Positions 1 through 9,400 of a stretch of DNA of 11,656 bases are shown here, in pieces. Within the stretch, counting starts at the first letter, position 1. Every line of letters starts with the position of its first letter. A program made the position numbers and the translations under genes. The notes beneath the pieces were generated by a model. The model was not told the DNA's origin and made no database searches. It saw nothing but the letters and a program-made list of their open reading frames with translations. Source of the DNA: an uncultured Verrucomicrobiae bacterium (lineage in GTDB: Bacteria; Verrucomicrobiota; Verrucomicrobiia; Palsa-1439); NCBI GenBank assembly GCA_937927265.1, contig CALBCO010000102.1, forward strand, positions 1-11,656, in the 5' to 3' direction.

Positions 1-4
1 CCAC

Positions 5-94
5 CAACTTCACGCAACCATCACCTCATTCGACCAATCGTGCCTTCATACGCACGAACAACCGATCTTGACCGGGACCGATATTGAACCGCAG
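5..94 (-). repeat. 3'-end direct repeat, copy A (tail of the 2089-residue gene plus its 3' flank)
   Basis: This segment aligns without gaps to 6325-6414 (offset 6320). The first 69 nt from the stop codon inward match at 57 positions, including a perfect 17-nt match (51-67 with 6371-6387). Similarity continues past the stop codon, with 14 of 21 matches in the noncoding flank (5-25). It encodes the last residues of the shared C-terminal tail. Confidence 0.7.
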
Positions 95-3000
95 CGTGGT
101 GCGGCGCAGGTCGCCACGGTCGGTGTGTTGCACGCTTGCGGGCTGGGCGGCTTCCCAGCTTCGCAGATCGGTCGAAGTCTGGAATTCCACCGTCACGTCT
201 TCCGCCACGTTCAGGTACTCCACCTCGAATACGAACTCGTTGCCTTCACGCCGCGAGGCCCACGCGCCGGTGTTGGCTTGGCGTGGATTGGTCTGTAACA
301 CCCATTCGAGCAGGTTGGATTGGCCGTCGCCATCAAAATCATACTCAGGATCAGCCAGCCCGGCGGCAATTTCCGCCGCGGTGAAATGCTCGATTTGGAA
401 GGTGTCGTACTGCGGCGGTCCCGTGATGGCCATGGCGCTGAATTGACCGGCCCATAGATCCACCGTGGCGGGAAGATTCACGATTCTGCCTGCCGTGTAT
501 CGAGTGGCAGTGTCCTCCAAGCTGCCCCAGTTGTAACTGCTACCCGCTCCCCAACCGTACACTGTCCCGTCGTTTTTCAGGGCATACGAGGTGAAGACGG
601 AGGCGGCGATTTTTTTGACGTTCGTCAGGTAACCGGTGGGGTCGTTATTGTCGCGGACCAAGTCGGCCAGATTGGTTTGAATGACGCTGGAACCAACCCC
701 GGCTCGGCCGCTTTGATTGTATCCCCAACCCCACGCGTAGCCGTGGGCATCGGCGGCGAGCGCGTATGAGCCGCCGCCCGATATTTCGGCAACATCGGTC
801 AACGGAGTTGAAGGCGAACTACTCTTCAAGACGGTCACCGGCGACCAACGATTGGTGTAGGTGCCGTCCGCAAGTTGGCCATACTGATTCCAGCCGGATG
901 CGCGCAACGTGCCATCGCGCAAGAGCACGAGCGAGAACGACGTCCCGGCGGCGACGCGCACCGCATTAGTGATATTGAGCATTTGGACTGGTGTGGTTTG
1001 TGCGGAGTTGGTCGTGCCTTTGCCGAGTTGGCCGTAGGCATTAGAGCCCCACCCCCACACAGTCCCATTGGTGTGGACTGCGTAAACTGAATGATCGTAA
1101 GCGGCAATCTGGACGATGTTACTGATCCCCGGCACGCGGTTGGGGACGGCGATGTCGGTGGTGGCGCCGTTGCCATGTTGCCCATAATAGCCGTAACCCC
1201 AAGTCCAGACGCTTCCGTCCGTCCGTAATGCCACACCGCCGTAACCGTGCGTGGCGATCTGCACGATGTTGCTCAGCCCGGCGATGGGTGCGAAATGGCG
1301 GCGGGCTACGGTTGTGTTGGTGACGCCGAGGCTGAAGTACGCATTGGTGCCTGAGGCATACACCAATCCGTCCTGGCCTAATCCATAGGCGGCATAGTTG
1401 CCGATGGCCACTTGGCGCCAGTCACGCGCGACACGCGCCGGTGGGGTGATGTTGCGCTTGTCGGGCTGATAGACAAACGGCCCGCATTGGTACCAACTAT
1501 TCCCTCCCCATGCATAAACATTGCTGTACCGCCGCAGGTCCGCCACGCTCATGGCGATTTCATTGGTGGACTGCAGCAATCCATCGTCGGCCACGATCCG
1601 CGCCACGTAGTCGCCAGGCGCGCCAAACGCCACCAAGGAGTTGCTGCCCATATAATGCGCATAGCCGGCAAAATGAGCCGGCCCGCTGACTTTTGTCCAC
1701 CAACTCGTCACCGCTCCGGGCGGACGCGGCAAGCCGTCGTCGCTGATTTGTGGATTGATGAAATACGTGCCGGGCGCATCCCATTGCAGTGGGCCGGTCA
1801 GACCGATCACCGGCGGCGTGTTGCCTTCGGTTTGGCGGATCACAGTGAAATTGGCCAAGTCCTGTGAACTGAGGGCGCCATCACTGGCTCGCAATTCCAG
1901 CACGTAGTCACCCAACGCCGGGAACCAGACGGTCGCCGTGAGGGAGTTGGAATTATTAATCGTCGCCGTCGCTGGGCCACTGATTTGCCGCCAGGTCACG
2001 CTCACCGCCCCGGGCGGATCCGGCAGCCCATCGTCGCTGACCGAGCCGGTCACCGTGATGTTAGTCATGGCGTACACGGTGCGTTGTCCCCCGGCGTTGA
2101 CGATCGGCGCCTGATTGGTGTCGCTCACGGTTAACGTCACCGTATCACTGCCGGCTAACGCGCCGTCGCTCGCGATCAATTCCAACACGTACACCCCGTA
2201 ACCGGGCAACCGCGCCGTCGTGCCCGGTTGCGTCGGATCGGCAAAGGTCACCACACCGGGACCGCTCAGTTGCCGCCACTGATACGTCAGTTGCGCCGGT
2301 GGGTTCGGTCGGCCATCATCCGTCGCGCTGCCAGCCAAGGTGATCGTTTGCGGGGTGATAAACCCACGATCGGGACCGGCATTCACCACCGGCATCAAAT
2401 TCACATTCGGCTCACCGGGCGCGACAACGCTCACCGCCAATGTCGCCGCGGCTGCCGCCTCACTATCGCTTGCGACCAACCGCACCACGTAGTTGCCCGC
2501 CACGCTGAATGTGGCCGTGCTAACAGGAGCATTCGATGTCCCAAAGACCACGCTACCGGGGCCGGCGGCTTTTTCCCATCGGTACGTCAAGGAGCTTCCC
2601 ACCGGCAAACCGTCGTCGCTCACTGTCGCCGCAAGCGTCACCGGCACACCGGGGTTGACCGCGTTGGTCACGGGAGCCAACACCACTACCGGCGCCAGGT
2701 TCAACAGCTCAGCCTGATACAACCGCCTCACCTCCGACCAGGACAACGCCCGGTCATACACCCGCACATCATCAATCAGCCCGTCGTAATCATCCGTTGT
2801 GTCGGTGTTGTTGGCGTTGCGAACAGTCCCAATCAGGAAATCCGCCGTGGTAATCTCGTTGGTCGGCGTGATCATCCGAATGCCCCCCAGCCCGCCGTCC
2901 ACGAATCCAAAGGCCATCTTCTGCGAAGGATCATTGACCACGGTCATCATCCGCCATTGCCCATCGTTGATGACGCGCTCGTTGAAACTCATCGTCTGTG

Positions 3001-6000
3001 CGCTGCCGCCAACCGTGAACGAGGTGCGACTGTCGCTACCTTCGGGGCGCAGCCGGAGTTGTTTCTGGGTCAATGTCGCCACGGCTTTGCCGGCCACGTC
3101 CACGTTGCCCTGCGTCAGTTTCACCCACAACGACACCGTCCACGGCCGGTCCAGCGCGAAATCATACGCAGCGTGCGGCAACGCCACTACGTGAGACCGA
3201 GTGCTGCCGTTGTCCGCTGCGAAATTCAACGCCCCGCCGAATTTGCCGTCGTTGACCCATGCCTGAGCCAGATTGAAATTCACCAGCGTCCCGTCCGGCC
3301 CGCCTGCGCGATTGTGCGCCACTGCGCCGCTGCTTTCATCAAACGTGTAGTGCGCAATCTCCGGGGCCGGTCCCGCCGGCAAACTGATCGCCGACACCTC
3401 CACGGTCGCGTCCACCACAGCCGTTTGCGCGCCATCGCTGGCTGTCAACCGCAACACGTAGCTGCCCTCGCGGTCAAACGCCACGGCGGTCGCCGCAGCG
3501 TTCGGCATGGAGAATTGCACCGTCGCTCCCGCCGGTTGGCGGACCACCGACCATGACAACGTCAACGTCGCCGGATCTACGGTCGGATGCGTCACCCTGG
3601 CGGCCAACCACGCTTCCCGACCCGGTGCAACCCGGCATTGGCCGCTGGCCGGCGTCACCAATGTCACTTGCGGGCCGCTAGCGTATTCCAAAATCAGTTG
3701 CGGTCGGTATGCCTGCATCAACGACTCGCGCGAGGGAAACATCAGACGCGTCCAACCGCCGTTGAGGCCAACCCGTAGCGTGACTTTCCCCGTGGAATCT
3801 ACTGCTCGATCCGCATTCACCAAAGACGTCACATCAATGTCGTGTGGCGCGCCCCATACCGGTTTCCCCGCGCGCGACACCGCTGGCACACCGGCGCGAT
3901 CCGGAGGACGATTGCTCCAGTTAATGGAGCTCGTCGAAGCCGTGCCGACACCGGTGCCCTCTATCCACGAATCGTCATCCACCAAAGCCACCTCCAGACT
4001 TTCCGAGTCCAACATCGAGGTGTTCTCATTCGAGTAAAAACGCAACGTGGCGCGGGCGACATTCGTCAGGCCAGCAGGAAGATCACAAGCAAAACGCAAG
4101 TAGGCGTGTCCAAGCCAGTACCCAACTCCCGGCGCGATCTCACGGGCGGCGCCATAATTATAGGTTGGGTTGACCTGCAAAACATGGGCGTCCGCTTCGG
4201 GAACGAATACCCGTTGCCGATGAGGTTGAACGGTGAGTGTGAAGGCCCGGGTGGCCGTTGTGCCGGCGGCATCCGTCGCGGCTATCGTAACCGGAAAATT
4301 GCCGCTTTCGGTTGGCGTGCCGCTGAGTTGGCCATCGGACGACAGTTGCAAACCTGACGGCAGCGCACCGCTTTGCACACTCCACGCGTAGGCCGGATAC
4401 CCGCCCGTCGCCGTTAAGCTCGCGGTATAGGCTGAGTCGAAAAACGCCGTCGGCAGATTGGTGGTGGCGACGCCAAGCGCGGGCGAGGCCGCGTCGAGAT
4501 TGATCGTGCGGAAAACCCCCTGGCTGCCGTTCCAGAACGTGCCGCTCGCCGTCGTGTCGAGCTTGACGGCGCGCACCATGTAGATGTGCGTGCCGGATGT
4601 CACACTGCTATCGGTGTAGGTGGTCGCGGCGATGGGTGTTGTGGTCAACCGGGTGAACGGCTGGTCCATCGCGGTCGAACGATAGACGTGGTAGCCCGCC
4701 ACGGCGGGGTCTTCCGACGCTTCCCAATTAAGTTGCACGCCGCCACCGATCGGCCGCGCGCGTAGGTTGCGAGCGGGCGGGAACATGTAGAGCCGCAAGA
4801 GCGGGTCGCCGAGATGATTCATAAAGAACACCCCGGTGTGATCGCCGTTGGGCCAATAATAACTGTCAATCCGATGCAACCCATCGGTCGAATACCAGCC
4901 GCGGTTGTTGATGCTGACGCGCATCATGTCGCCCATCACGTCGCCGAGGCCCAACCGATGATAGAAATACCGCAACCCCCAGATTGACCATGTGTAACTG
5001 AGCGTGAAACTGTCTTCGGCCAGGGCGTTGGCCATGTAAGTGGTTTCGTACCAATATCCCCACAAGCTTTGACAGCCGGTCCAGATCACCGCGCGCCCGC
5101 CTATGCCCCGACCGGGAGCAGAGTCGCCCTTAGCATAAAACAAGAAAGGGCCGTTCTCCGCAGAATATCTCTGATCGTAGTCCATATTGCCGCTGCTGGT
5201 TTGGATGCCGGCAGGCAGATATTCTATGTTGTCGAGCCCGAGCAGAGCCGTCATGCTGTTCCAACCCGTCTCGCTAACATTGTCGAAACCGTTTCGGATC
5301 AGTCCGCGTCGACCGGGTCGGAAATCCGGTGCGGCCTGTTTGTAACGGTACAGCTTGTCGAGATAGTTCCGCAGCCCCAATAACGGCCCCTCGGCCAAAA
5401 ACGGCATATCCATCCGCCCAAAGCCCAACTCGAAATAGTTCCAATTCGAGGTTGGCGTGCGGGTTTCATCATACTTGCCGTCGCCGGGCGCATTGGTCAT
5501 CGCCCCGGTGGCCGTGTTGACACCGGTATCCGTCCACGTCCCATTCACATCGCCGTAGTAAGCGTCGGTGCCGAACGCGGCCTTATTGCCGTGCCCGTCC
5601 GGACCGGAATACGACAACCCCGTGCGCGGTTCCGGGACATTGCCAAGCAGGGAGACGTGTTTCACCTCGCCGGGATAGTTCGTATAAAGCGAGATAATCT
5701 GGTTGCGGATGGGCACGTGCAGGAAACCCGTGCCGGCCATGCCGCCATAGCCTTCGCCACGAGGGGTGGGAATCACATGCACCGTCCAACCATCGCCGGT
5801 GAGGTCTTCGATATACCGCGTTAACTCGGTCATCAGATTGCTGAAGACCCGGTTTTCCACCACCAACGCCACCCGGCCGCGCCAGCCGGTCTGGTCCACT
5901 GCAATTCCGCTGCGAATGTACCCGTACAACCGCGTGTCGCTGCGCGAGCGGCCTGTGGTCGTGCCGCCGTAAAGCCGGTATTCGTATTCCACGCCCACCA

Positions 6001-6295
6001 CGACATTCGTATCGGTCCAGACTCCCGTGCCGCCGGGAATTGTCCCGATTGGGCCGGTCCAGCTCAGATCGTACGGTCCTTTGCGGTACACCTGATAGCT
6101 GCGCTCCACCTTGTGGACGCGCAACGTAATCGCGGGCGGGTTGGTTTGCACGGTGGCCTCCACGGGCACGGTCACATTCAGTTGCCACTTGTCCGGCGGC
6201 AACGGACTCGTCAAGGCCGCCACCCGCGCGGCAGTCAGAAGAAATAGCCCTATGCACGCCACGCTGATCAACAGCATTTGTCGCTTTGTTTTCAT
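26..6295 (-). CDS. Giant secreted multidomain protein: C25-like head, PKD array, RCC1 propeller, conserved C-terminal tail
   Basis: 2089 residues, ATG to TGA. The start is chosen because MKTKRQMLLISVACIGLFLL begins a classical signal peptide with a basic n-region, probable cleavage near A27. Order by residue: Fn3-like 40-115; peptidase C25 (gingipain)-like 138-505, with 'VKHVSLLGNV', 'GTDAYYGDVNGTWTD', 'GFGRMDMP' and closing 'LGDPLLRLY'; Fn3 506-600; He_PIG/Ig-like 603-690; DNRLRE-type 693-872; PKD-like 873-968; LamG-like 978-1197 ('DGLIDDVRVYDRALS'); four PKD domains 1199-1585; seven RCC1 repeats 1592-1958; tail 1963-2089 with 'DFDGDGQSNLLEW'. C25 enzymes use a His-Cys pair: Cys408 is present ('WTGCQSLWG'), but the place where a 'GHG' would be expected reads 'FYAKGD', so proteolytic activity is doubtful. 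Probably exported and displayed outside the cell, binding polymers through the LamG, PKD and DNRLRE modules. It lies 50 nt downstream of the SGNH-RCC1 gene, likely in one transcript. Domain calls are from motifs by eye; the biological role is unknown. Confidence 0.9.
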   Translation of the reverse strand: MKTKRQMLLISVACIGLFLLTAARVAALTSPLPPDKWQLNVTVPVEATVQTNPPAITLRVHKVERSYQVYRKGPYDLSWTGPIGTIPGGTGVWTDTNVVVGVEYEYRLYGGTTTGRSRSDTRLYGYIRSGIAVDQTGWRGRVALVVENRVFSNLMTELTRYIEDLTGDGWTVHVIPTPRGEGYGGMAGTGFLHVPIRNQIISLYTNYPGEVKHVSLLGNVPEPRTGLSYSGPDGHGNKAAFGTDAYYGDVNGTWTDTGVNTATGAMTNAPGDGKYDETRTPTSNWNYFELGFGRMDMPFLAEGPLLGLRNYLDKLYRYKQAAPDFRPGRRGLIRNGFDNVSETGWNSMTALLGLDNIEYLPAGIQTSSGNMDYDQRYSAENGPFLFYAKGDSAPGRGIGGRAVIWTGCQSLWGYWYETTYMANALAEDSFTLSYTWSIWGLRYFYHRLGLGDVMGDMMRVSINNRGWYSTDGLHRIDSYYWPNGDHTGVFFMNHLGDPLLRLYMFPPARNLRARPIGGGVQLNWEASEDPAVAGYHVYRSTAMDQPFTRLTTTPIAATTYTDSSVTSGTHIYMVRAVKLDTTASGTFWNGSQGVFRTINLDAASPALGVATTNLPTAFFDSAYTASLTATGGYPAYAWSVQSGALPSGLQLSSDGQLSGTPTESGNFPVTIAATDAAGTTATRAFTLTVQPHRQRVFVPEADAHVLQVNPTYNYGAAREIAPGVGYWLGHAYLRFACDLPAGLTNVARATLRFYSNENTSMLDSESLEVALVDDDSWIEGTGVGTASTSSINWSNRPPDRAGVPAVSRAGKPVWGAPHDIDVTSLVNADRAVDSTGKVTLRVGLNGGWTRLMFPSRESLMQAYRPQLILEYASGPQVTLVTPASGQCRVAPGREAWLAARVTHPTVDPATLTLSWSVVRQPAGATVQFSMPNAAATAVAFDREGSYVLRLTASDGAQTAVVDATVEVSAISLPAGPAPEIAHYTFDESSGAVAHNRAGGPDGTLVNFNLAQAWVNDGKFGGALNFAADNGSTRSHVVALPHAAYDFALDRPWTVSLWVKLTQGNVDVAGKAVATLTQKQLRLRPEGSDSRTSFTVGGSAQTMSFNERVINDGQWRMMTVVNDPSQKMAFGFVDGGLGGIRMITPTNEITTADFLIGTVRNANNTDTTDDYDGLIDDVRVYDRALSWSEVRRLYQAELLNLAPVVVLAPVTNAVNPGVPVTLAATVSDDGLPVGSSLTYRWEKAAGPGSVVFGTSNAPVSTATFSVAGNYVVRLVASDSEAAAAATLAVSVVAPGEPNVNLMPVVNAGPDRGFITPQTITLAGSATDDGRPNPPAQLTYQWRQLSGPGVVTFADPTQPGTTARLPGYGVYVLELIASDGALAGSDTVTLTVSDTNQAPIVNAGGQRTVYAMTNITVTGSVSDDGLPDPPGAVSVTWRQISGPATATINNSNSLTATVWFPALGDYVLELRASDGALSSQDLANFTVIRQTEGNTPPVIGLTGPLQWDAPGTYFINPQISDDGLPRPPGAVTSWWTKVSGPAHFAGYAHYMGSNSLVAFGAPGDYVARIVADDGLLQSTNEIAMSVADLRRYSNVYAWGGNSWYQCGPFVYQPDKRNITPPARVARDWRQVAIGNYAAYGLGQDGLVYASGTNAYFSLGVTNTTVARRHFAPIAGLSNIVQIATHGYGGVALRTDGSVWTWGYGYYGQHGNGATTDIAVPNRVPGISNIVQIAAYDHSVYAVHTNGTVWGWGSNAYGQLGKGTTNSAQTTPVQMLNITNAVRVAAGTSFSLVLLRDGTLRASGWNQYGQLADGTYTNRWSPVTVLKSSSPSTPLTDVAEISGGGSYALAADAHGYAWGWGYNQSGRAGVGSSVIQTNLADLVRDNNDPTGYLTNVKKIAASVFTSYALKNDGTVYGWGAGSSYNWGSLEDTATRYTAGRIVNLPATVDLWAGQFSAMAITGPPQYDTFQIEHFTAAEIAAGLADPEYDFDGDGQSNLLEWVLQTNPRQANTGAWASRREGNEFVFEVEYLNVAEDVTVEFQTSTDLRSWEAAQPASVQHTDRGDLRRTTLRFNIGPGQDRLFVRMKARLVE
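422..1522 (-). repeat. Seven RCC1 repeats (beta-propeller) in the 2089-residue protein
   Basis: Seven blade signatures can be seen at residues about 1594, 1645, 1696, 1746, 1797, 1854 and 1912 (VYAWG, VYASG, VWTWG, VWGWG, LRASG, AWGWG, VYGWG). Most are followed by an 'N..GQLG'-like turn and a preceding '(V/I)(Q/R).(A/S)' strand. Spacing is 50-58 residues. Seven repeats is the number in a closed RCC1 propeller. In bacterial exported proteins these propellers are usually binding scaffolds; the ligand here is unknown. Confidence 0.88.
1541..2701 (-). repeat. Tandem array of four PKD domains inside the 2089-residue protein
   Basis: Four consecutive domains of about 93 residues (1199-1291, 1298-1391, 1394-1487, 1492-1585) share a start like 'N.(A/M/P)PV(V/I)', a middle 'SDDGLP' or 'TDDGRP', a 'W.(K/Q)(A/L/I/V)(A/S)GP' core and an end 'G.YV.(R/E)L.ASDG'. 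They match REJ/PKD-type Ig folds, which usually act as spacers or weak polymer-binding modules in exported proteins. DNA between copies is also similar around the SDDGLP codons (near 1710-1743 and 2007-2040), consistent with tandem duplication. Confidence 0.8.
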
Positions 6296-6301
6296 TGTCT
6301 A

Positions 6302-6308
6302 TCCCTTT
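6302..6308 (-). promoter_or_regulatory. Weak Shine-Dalgarno-like site for the 2089-residue gene
   Basis: On the minus strand the purine run AAAGGGA lies six bases before the ATG at 6295. It is only a partial match to the anti-SD complement, but spacing is right and it supports the chosen start. No separate promoter is evident in the 50-nt spacer, which fits co-transcription with the upstream gene. Confidence 0.35.
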
Positions 6309-6324
6309 TCAACCGCGGACACCT

Positions 6325-6414
6325 CAACTCCACGGGCCTCTCAACTCATTCCACCAGCCGCACTTTCATGCGCACGAACAACCGATCCTGACCGGGGCCG
6401 ATGTTGAAGCGCAA
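6325..6414 (-). repeat. 3'-end direct repeat, copy B (tail of the SGNH-RCC1 gene plus its 3' flank)
   Basis: This is the partner of the segment at 5-94. It covers the last codons of the SGNH-RCC1 gene ('NIGPGQDRLFVRMK') and most of the 50-nt spacer that precedes the next gene. Because the flank beyond the stop codon also matches, the similarity is better explained by duplication or recombination of DNA than by protein-level selection alone. Confidence 0.7.
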
Positions 6415-9400
6415 TACGGCCCGCTCCGTGTCGTCATTGGGTAGAAACTGCGCGCTGCTCGGCGCGGCCGGCTCCCAATTCCGCAAGTCAGTCGAGGTTT
6501 CCCACGAAATCTCCACTCCGGTATCGGCGGCGAGATATTCCGTCTCGAATACAAACTCGTCCCCCTCCATCCGACACGCAAACTGCGGCGCACCGTCGGG
6601 GTTCTTCGGGTTGCTTTGCTGGATATATTCGAGCAGGTTCATCCGACCGTCGCGGTCGAAATCTGCTGCGGCCGTCGCCTGACCACCGGCGATTTCTTCC
6701 GACGTGAATCGCGCGGCCTGCCAAGCGGCAAACGTGGGCCGTGGGCCGGCGGTCAGTGCAGCGGTTTGATTGCCGGCGGCCCGCACTTGCGCCACGCGGT
6801 CCATCACTTGTTGTGGCGTCGAGCGCGAAACCGTGGTGCCGTCACCGAGTTGGCCTGATTCGTTTACGCCCCACGTCCATAACGACCGATCTGCCAACCG
6901 CGCGGCACTGTGCGCCGTGCCAGCGGCAATTTCACGGACCGGTTGTCCCAGATCGAGAACGACCGGGCTGAGTTGCGCGCCAGGCAAGCCCAGTTGACCC
7001 GTCGCGTTGTCGCCCCAGACGTATAAGGTCCCATTGGTAATCAACGTCAAGGCGTGTGCCGCACCGGCCACGATGTTGGTGATGCCCGCAAGACCGGGAA
7101 TCTGTACCGGGGTGGCGCGGTCGGTCGTATCGCCTTGACCGAGTTGGCCGCGATCATTTGTGCCCCACGCCCAGACGGTGCCATTGGTTGCCAAGGCCAA
7201 CACAAAGGCATCCCCAGCCGTCACACTGCGAATGGCCGGCAAGGCTGTCACCTGCGTCGGCGTTGAAGTCGTCATACCGCCCCACGTCCACACACTGCCG
7301 TCAGCAAAACAGGCTGCGGTAAAATTTGTGCCGCAAGCGACTTGCACAGCATTGGCCGGTAGACCCGCCACGCGCCGGGGCCGTGCGTTTTCTGGAGGAA
7401 TGGGAAAGCCGTTGGTCGTGGCCCCGAACCGGCCGTAATCGTCGCCTAGTTGGCCGGCGTCGTTGGCCCCCCACGCCCAGACCTCACCAGTTTGGGTAAT
7501 GGCGGCAACATGGTTCACGCCGGGGGCAATCTGTCGCACCGGCGGCAGCAGCACCACCTTGTACGGGAAGGCGCGGCTGACAAATGTGGCGTCGCCGAGC
7601 CGGCCGCGGGTGTTTTTTCCAAACCCGAGAACGCTGCCGTCGGATTTAATGGCAAAGGCATAGTCCCCGCCGGGCACGATGTTCATGCTGTCGCTCAGGG
7701 CTTCCGGCAACACCACGTTGGTCGGATAATTCTCTTTGCCAAGCTGGCCGAAGTGGTTGGCGCCCCACAAATGCGCCGTGTCGGGCCCGCCGCGGACACC
7801 GGCAGTGAACGGCGACACGCGCCGTACGCTGTAGGGATGTTCCTGGAACAGTTCCCAAATCACGTCACACACTTGCGCAACGCGGGCGGCGGTCATCGCC
7901 AGCGTGGGGAACCGATCGTGATTGGGGTCGCTCGGATAATCCGTGGGAATGTTATAGATCGTCCAGTCAAGCGTGCCGGGATGCGCCCCAAACAACGCGG
8001 TGTAGAAACTCGCCGCCGCGGTGAATTGCGGCAACCCGGCCCGGATGTGCAACGAGTCGGCGTAGAACTTGGAGATGTGCGTGATCTTTTCGGGAACGTC
8101 GGGATTATTTAGTTCGGGGTCGCCCCCGGCCAGGTAGAGCTGATTCAGCCGCTGGAAAATGGTGCGGATGGGAATGAGCGTGAATCGGCCTTGTTCCCAG
8201 AGCTGCGGATGACGCGCGACGAGTTCGGCAAAGAGCTTGTGTTCATAATCGCGGGTGCCGTTGCGTTGGTTTGTCCATGGCGGATCCTCTGACTGATAGA
8301 AGTCGAAGTACTTCTGATCATAATCAAAACCGTGGTTGGTGAACTCGCTGTGCGGTTGGCCCACGACAAACTCGTTAGTTTTGGGATAATAGAGTGTCCA
8401 TTCCGGCCATTGATCGCGCGGGGGGACAATGCCGGCGCCGGTGCCGTTCCAGGTCGGATAAATGCAGACGCGGCCGGCCGGGTTGTACGCCAGATACGCG
8501 GCAATGATGTCGGTGGCGCTCTGCGGGTCGCCGCAATCGGTCGGTTTAGGGAACACTGTGCTCCACTTCTGAGTGACGACCTCTGTCCACATCACCGCGC
8601 CGAACGGTTGGAGCACCGTGGCTTCCCAAGGCTTGGTGACAAAGTTTTGAATCACCGTGGAGCTGTCGCTCACCGCGCCGGGATCAATCGTGTACTCGCC
8701 GCTCGAACCGGGATCGAGTCCGCCGCCGACATACAAGACGTAGCGATGCTGCCAGAGTTGCCAGCCCGCGCCGACATTTTTCGCAAACTCCCAAATCTTG
8801 CCGGCCGAAGCGCCGAGCGCGGGATGCGCGTCCGGCCAAGTGGACTCGGTCAAGCTGTTGCCAAAATAAAACGCGCTCACCAACGCGGCGTCGCGGTCGG
8901 GATCATGGGGGAACGCATCAAATTGGCGGATGGAGGCGTTGAGATTTCTGTTGCCGGTGTTGGTGCGCACGCCGCTGACGGTGATCAGCACGCCCGCACC
9001 GGTGATCTGCGTGAAATCCAACCCCACTTCCGCCGCGAAGCGGTAGTCGCCCGCCGCCGTGAACAAGTTCTCTTGAGTCGGATCAAACGGCGCCCAACGG
9101 CGCGTGGTCAGGTTGTTCGAATGAAAGGTCGCGCCAGTGTTCGGGATCTGAATATTCATGTCGGAAATGAAAAGGTTCCCCTGTCCGTCACGCAGCACCC
9201 ACTGAAACCGGCTCAGGTAGGCATAGCTGCCCGATGTCCAGCGCAACGAGGTGTCGCCGACTTGAAAGGGCGTGTTGGTCTTGAAGTAGTAGAGGACCGC
9301 GCCTTGCACATGAAGATAACCGCCGTTGGTGATCGTGGAACTGGCGATCGAAGCATAAATCTCATCGCCACTGCTGCTGTTGCTGACGCGGGCGACGGGC

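Noticed and set aside
1541..2701. Regularly spaced similar DNA segments as a possible CRISPR or satellite repeat
   Set aside because: The repeats are imperfect, about 280-300 nt apart, in frame, and encode conserved PKD strands (SDDGLP), so they are protein domain repeats.
2228..3556. Plus-strand 442-residue reading frame
   Set aside because: It lies antisense to the DNA coding the PKD, LamG and DNRLRE modules, is rich in Arg/His/Pro, has no recognisable domain or signal, and is explained by codon bias of the GC-rich minus-strand gene.
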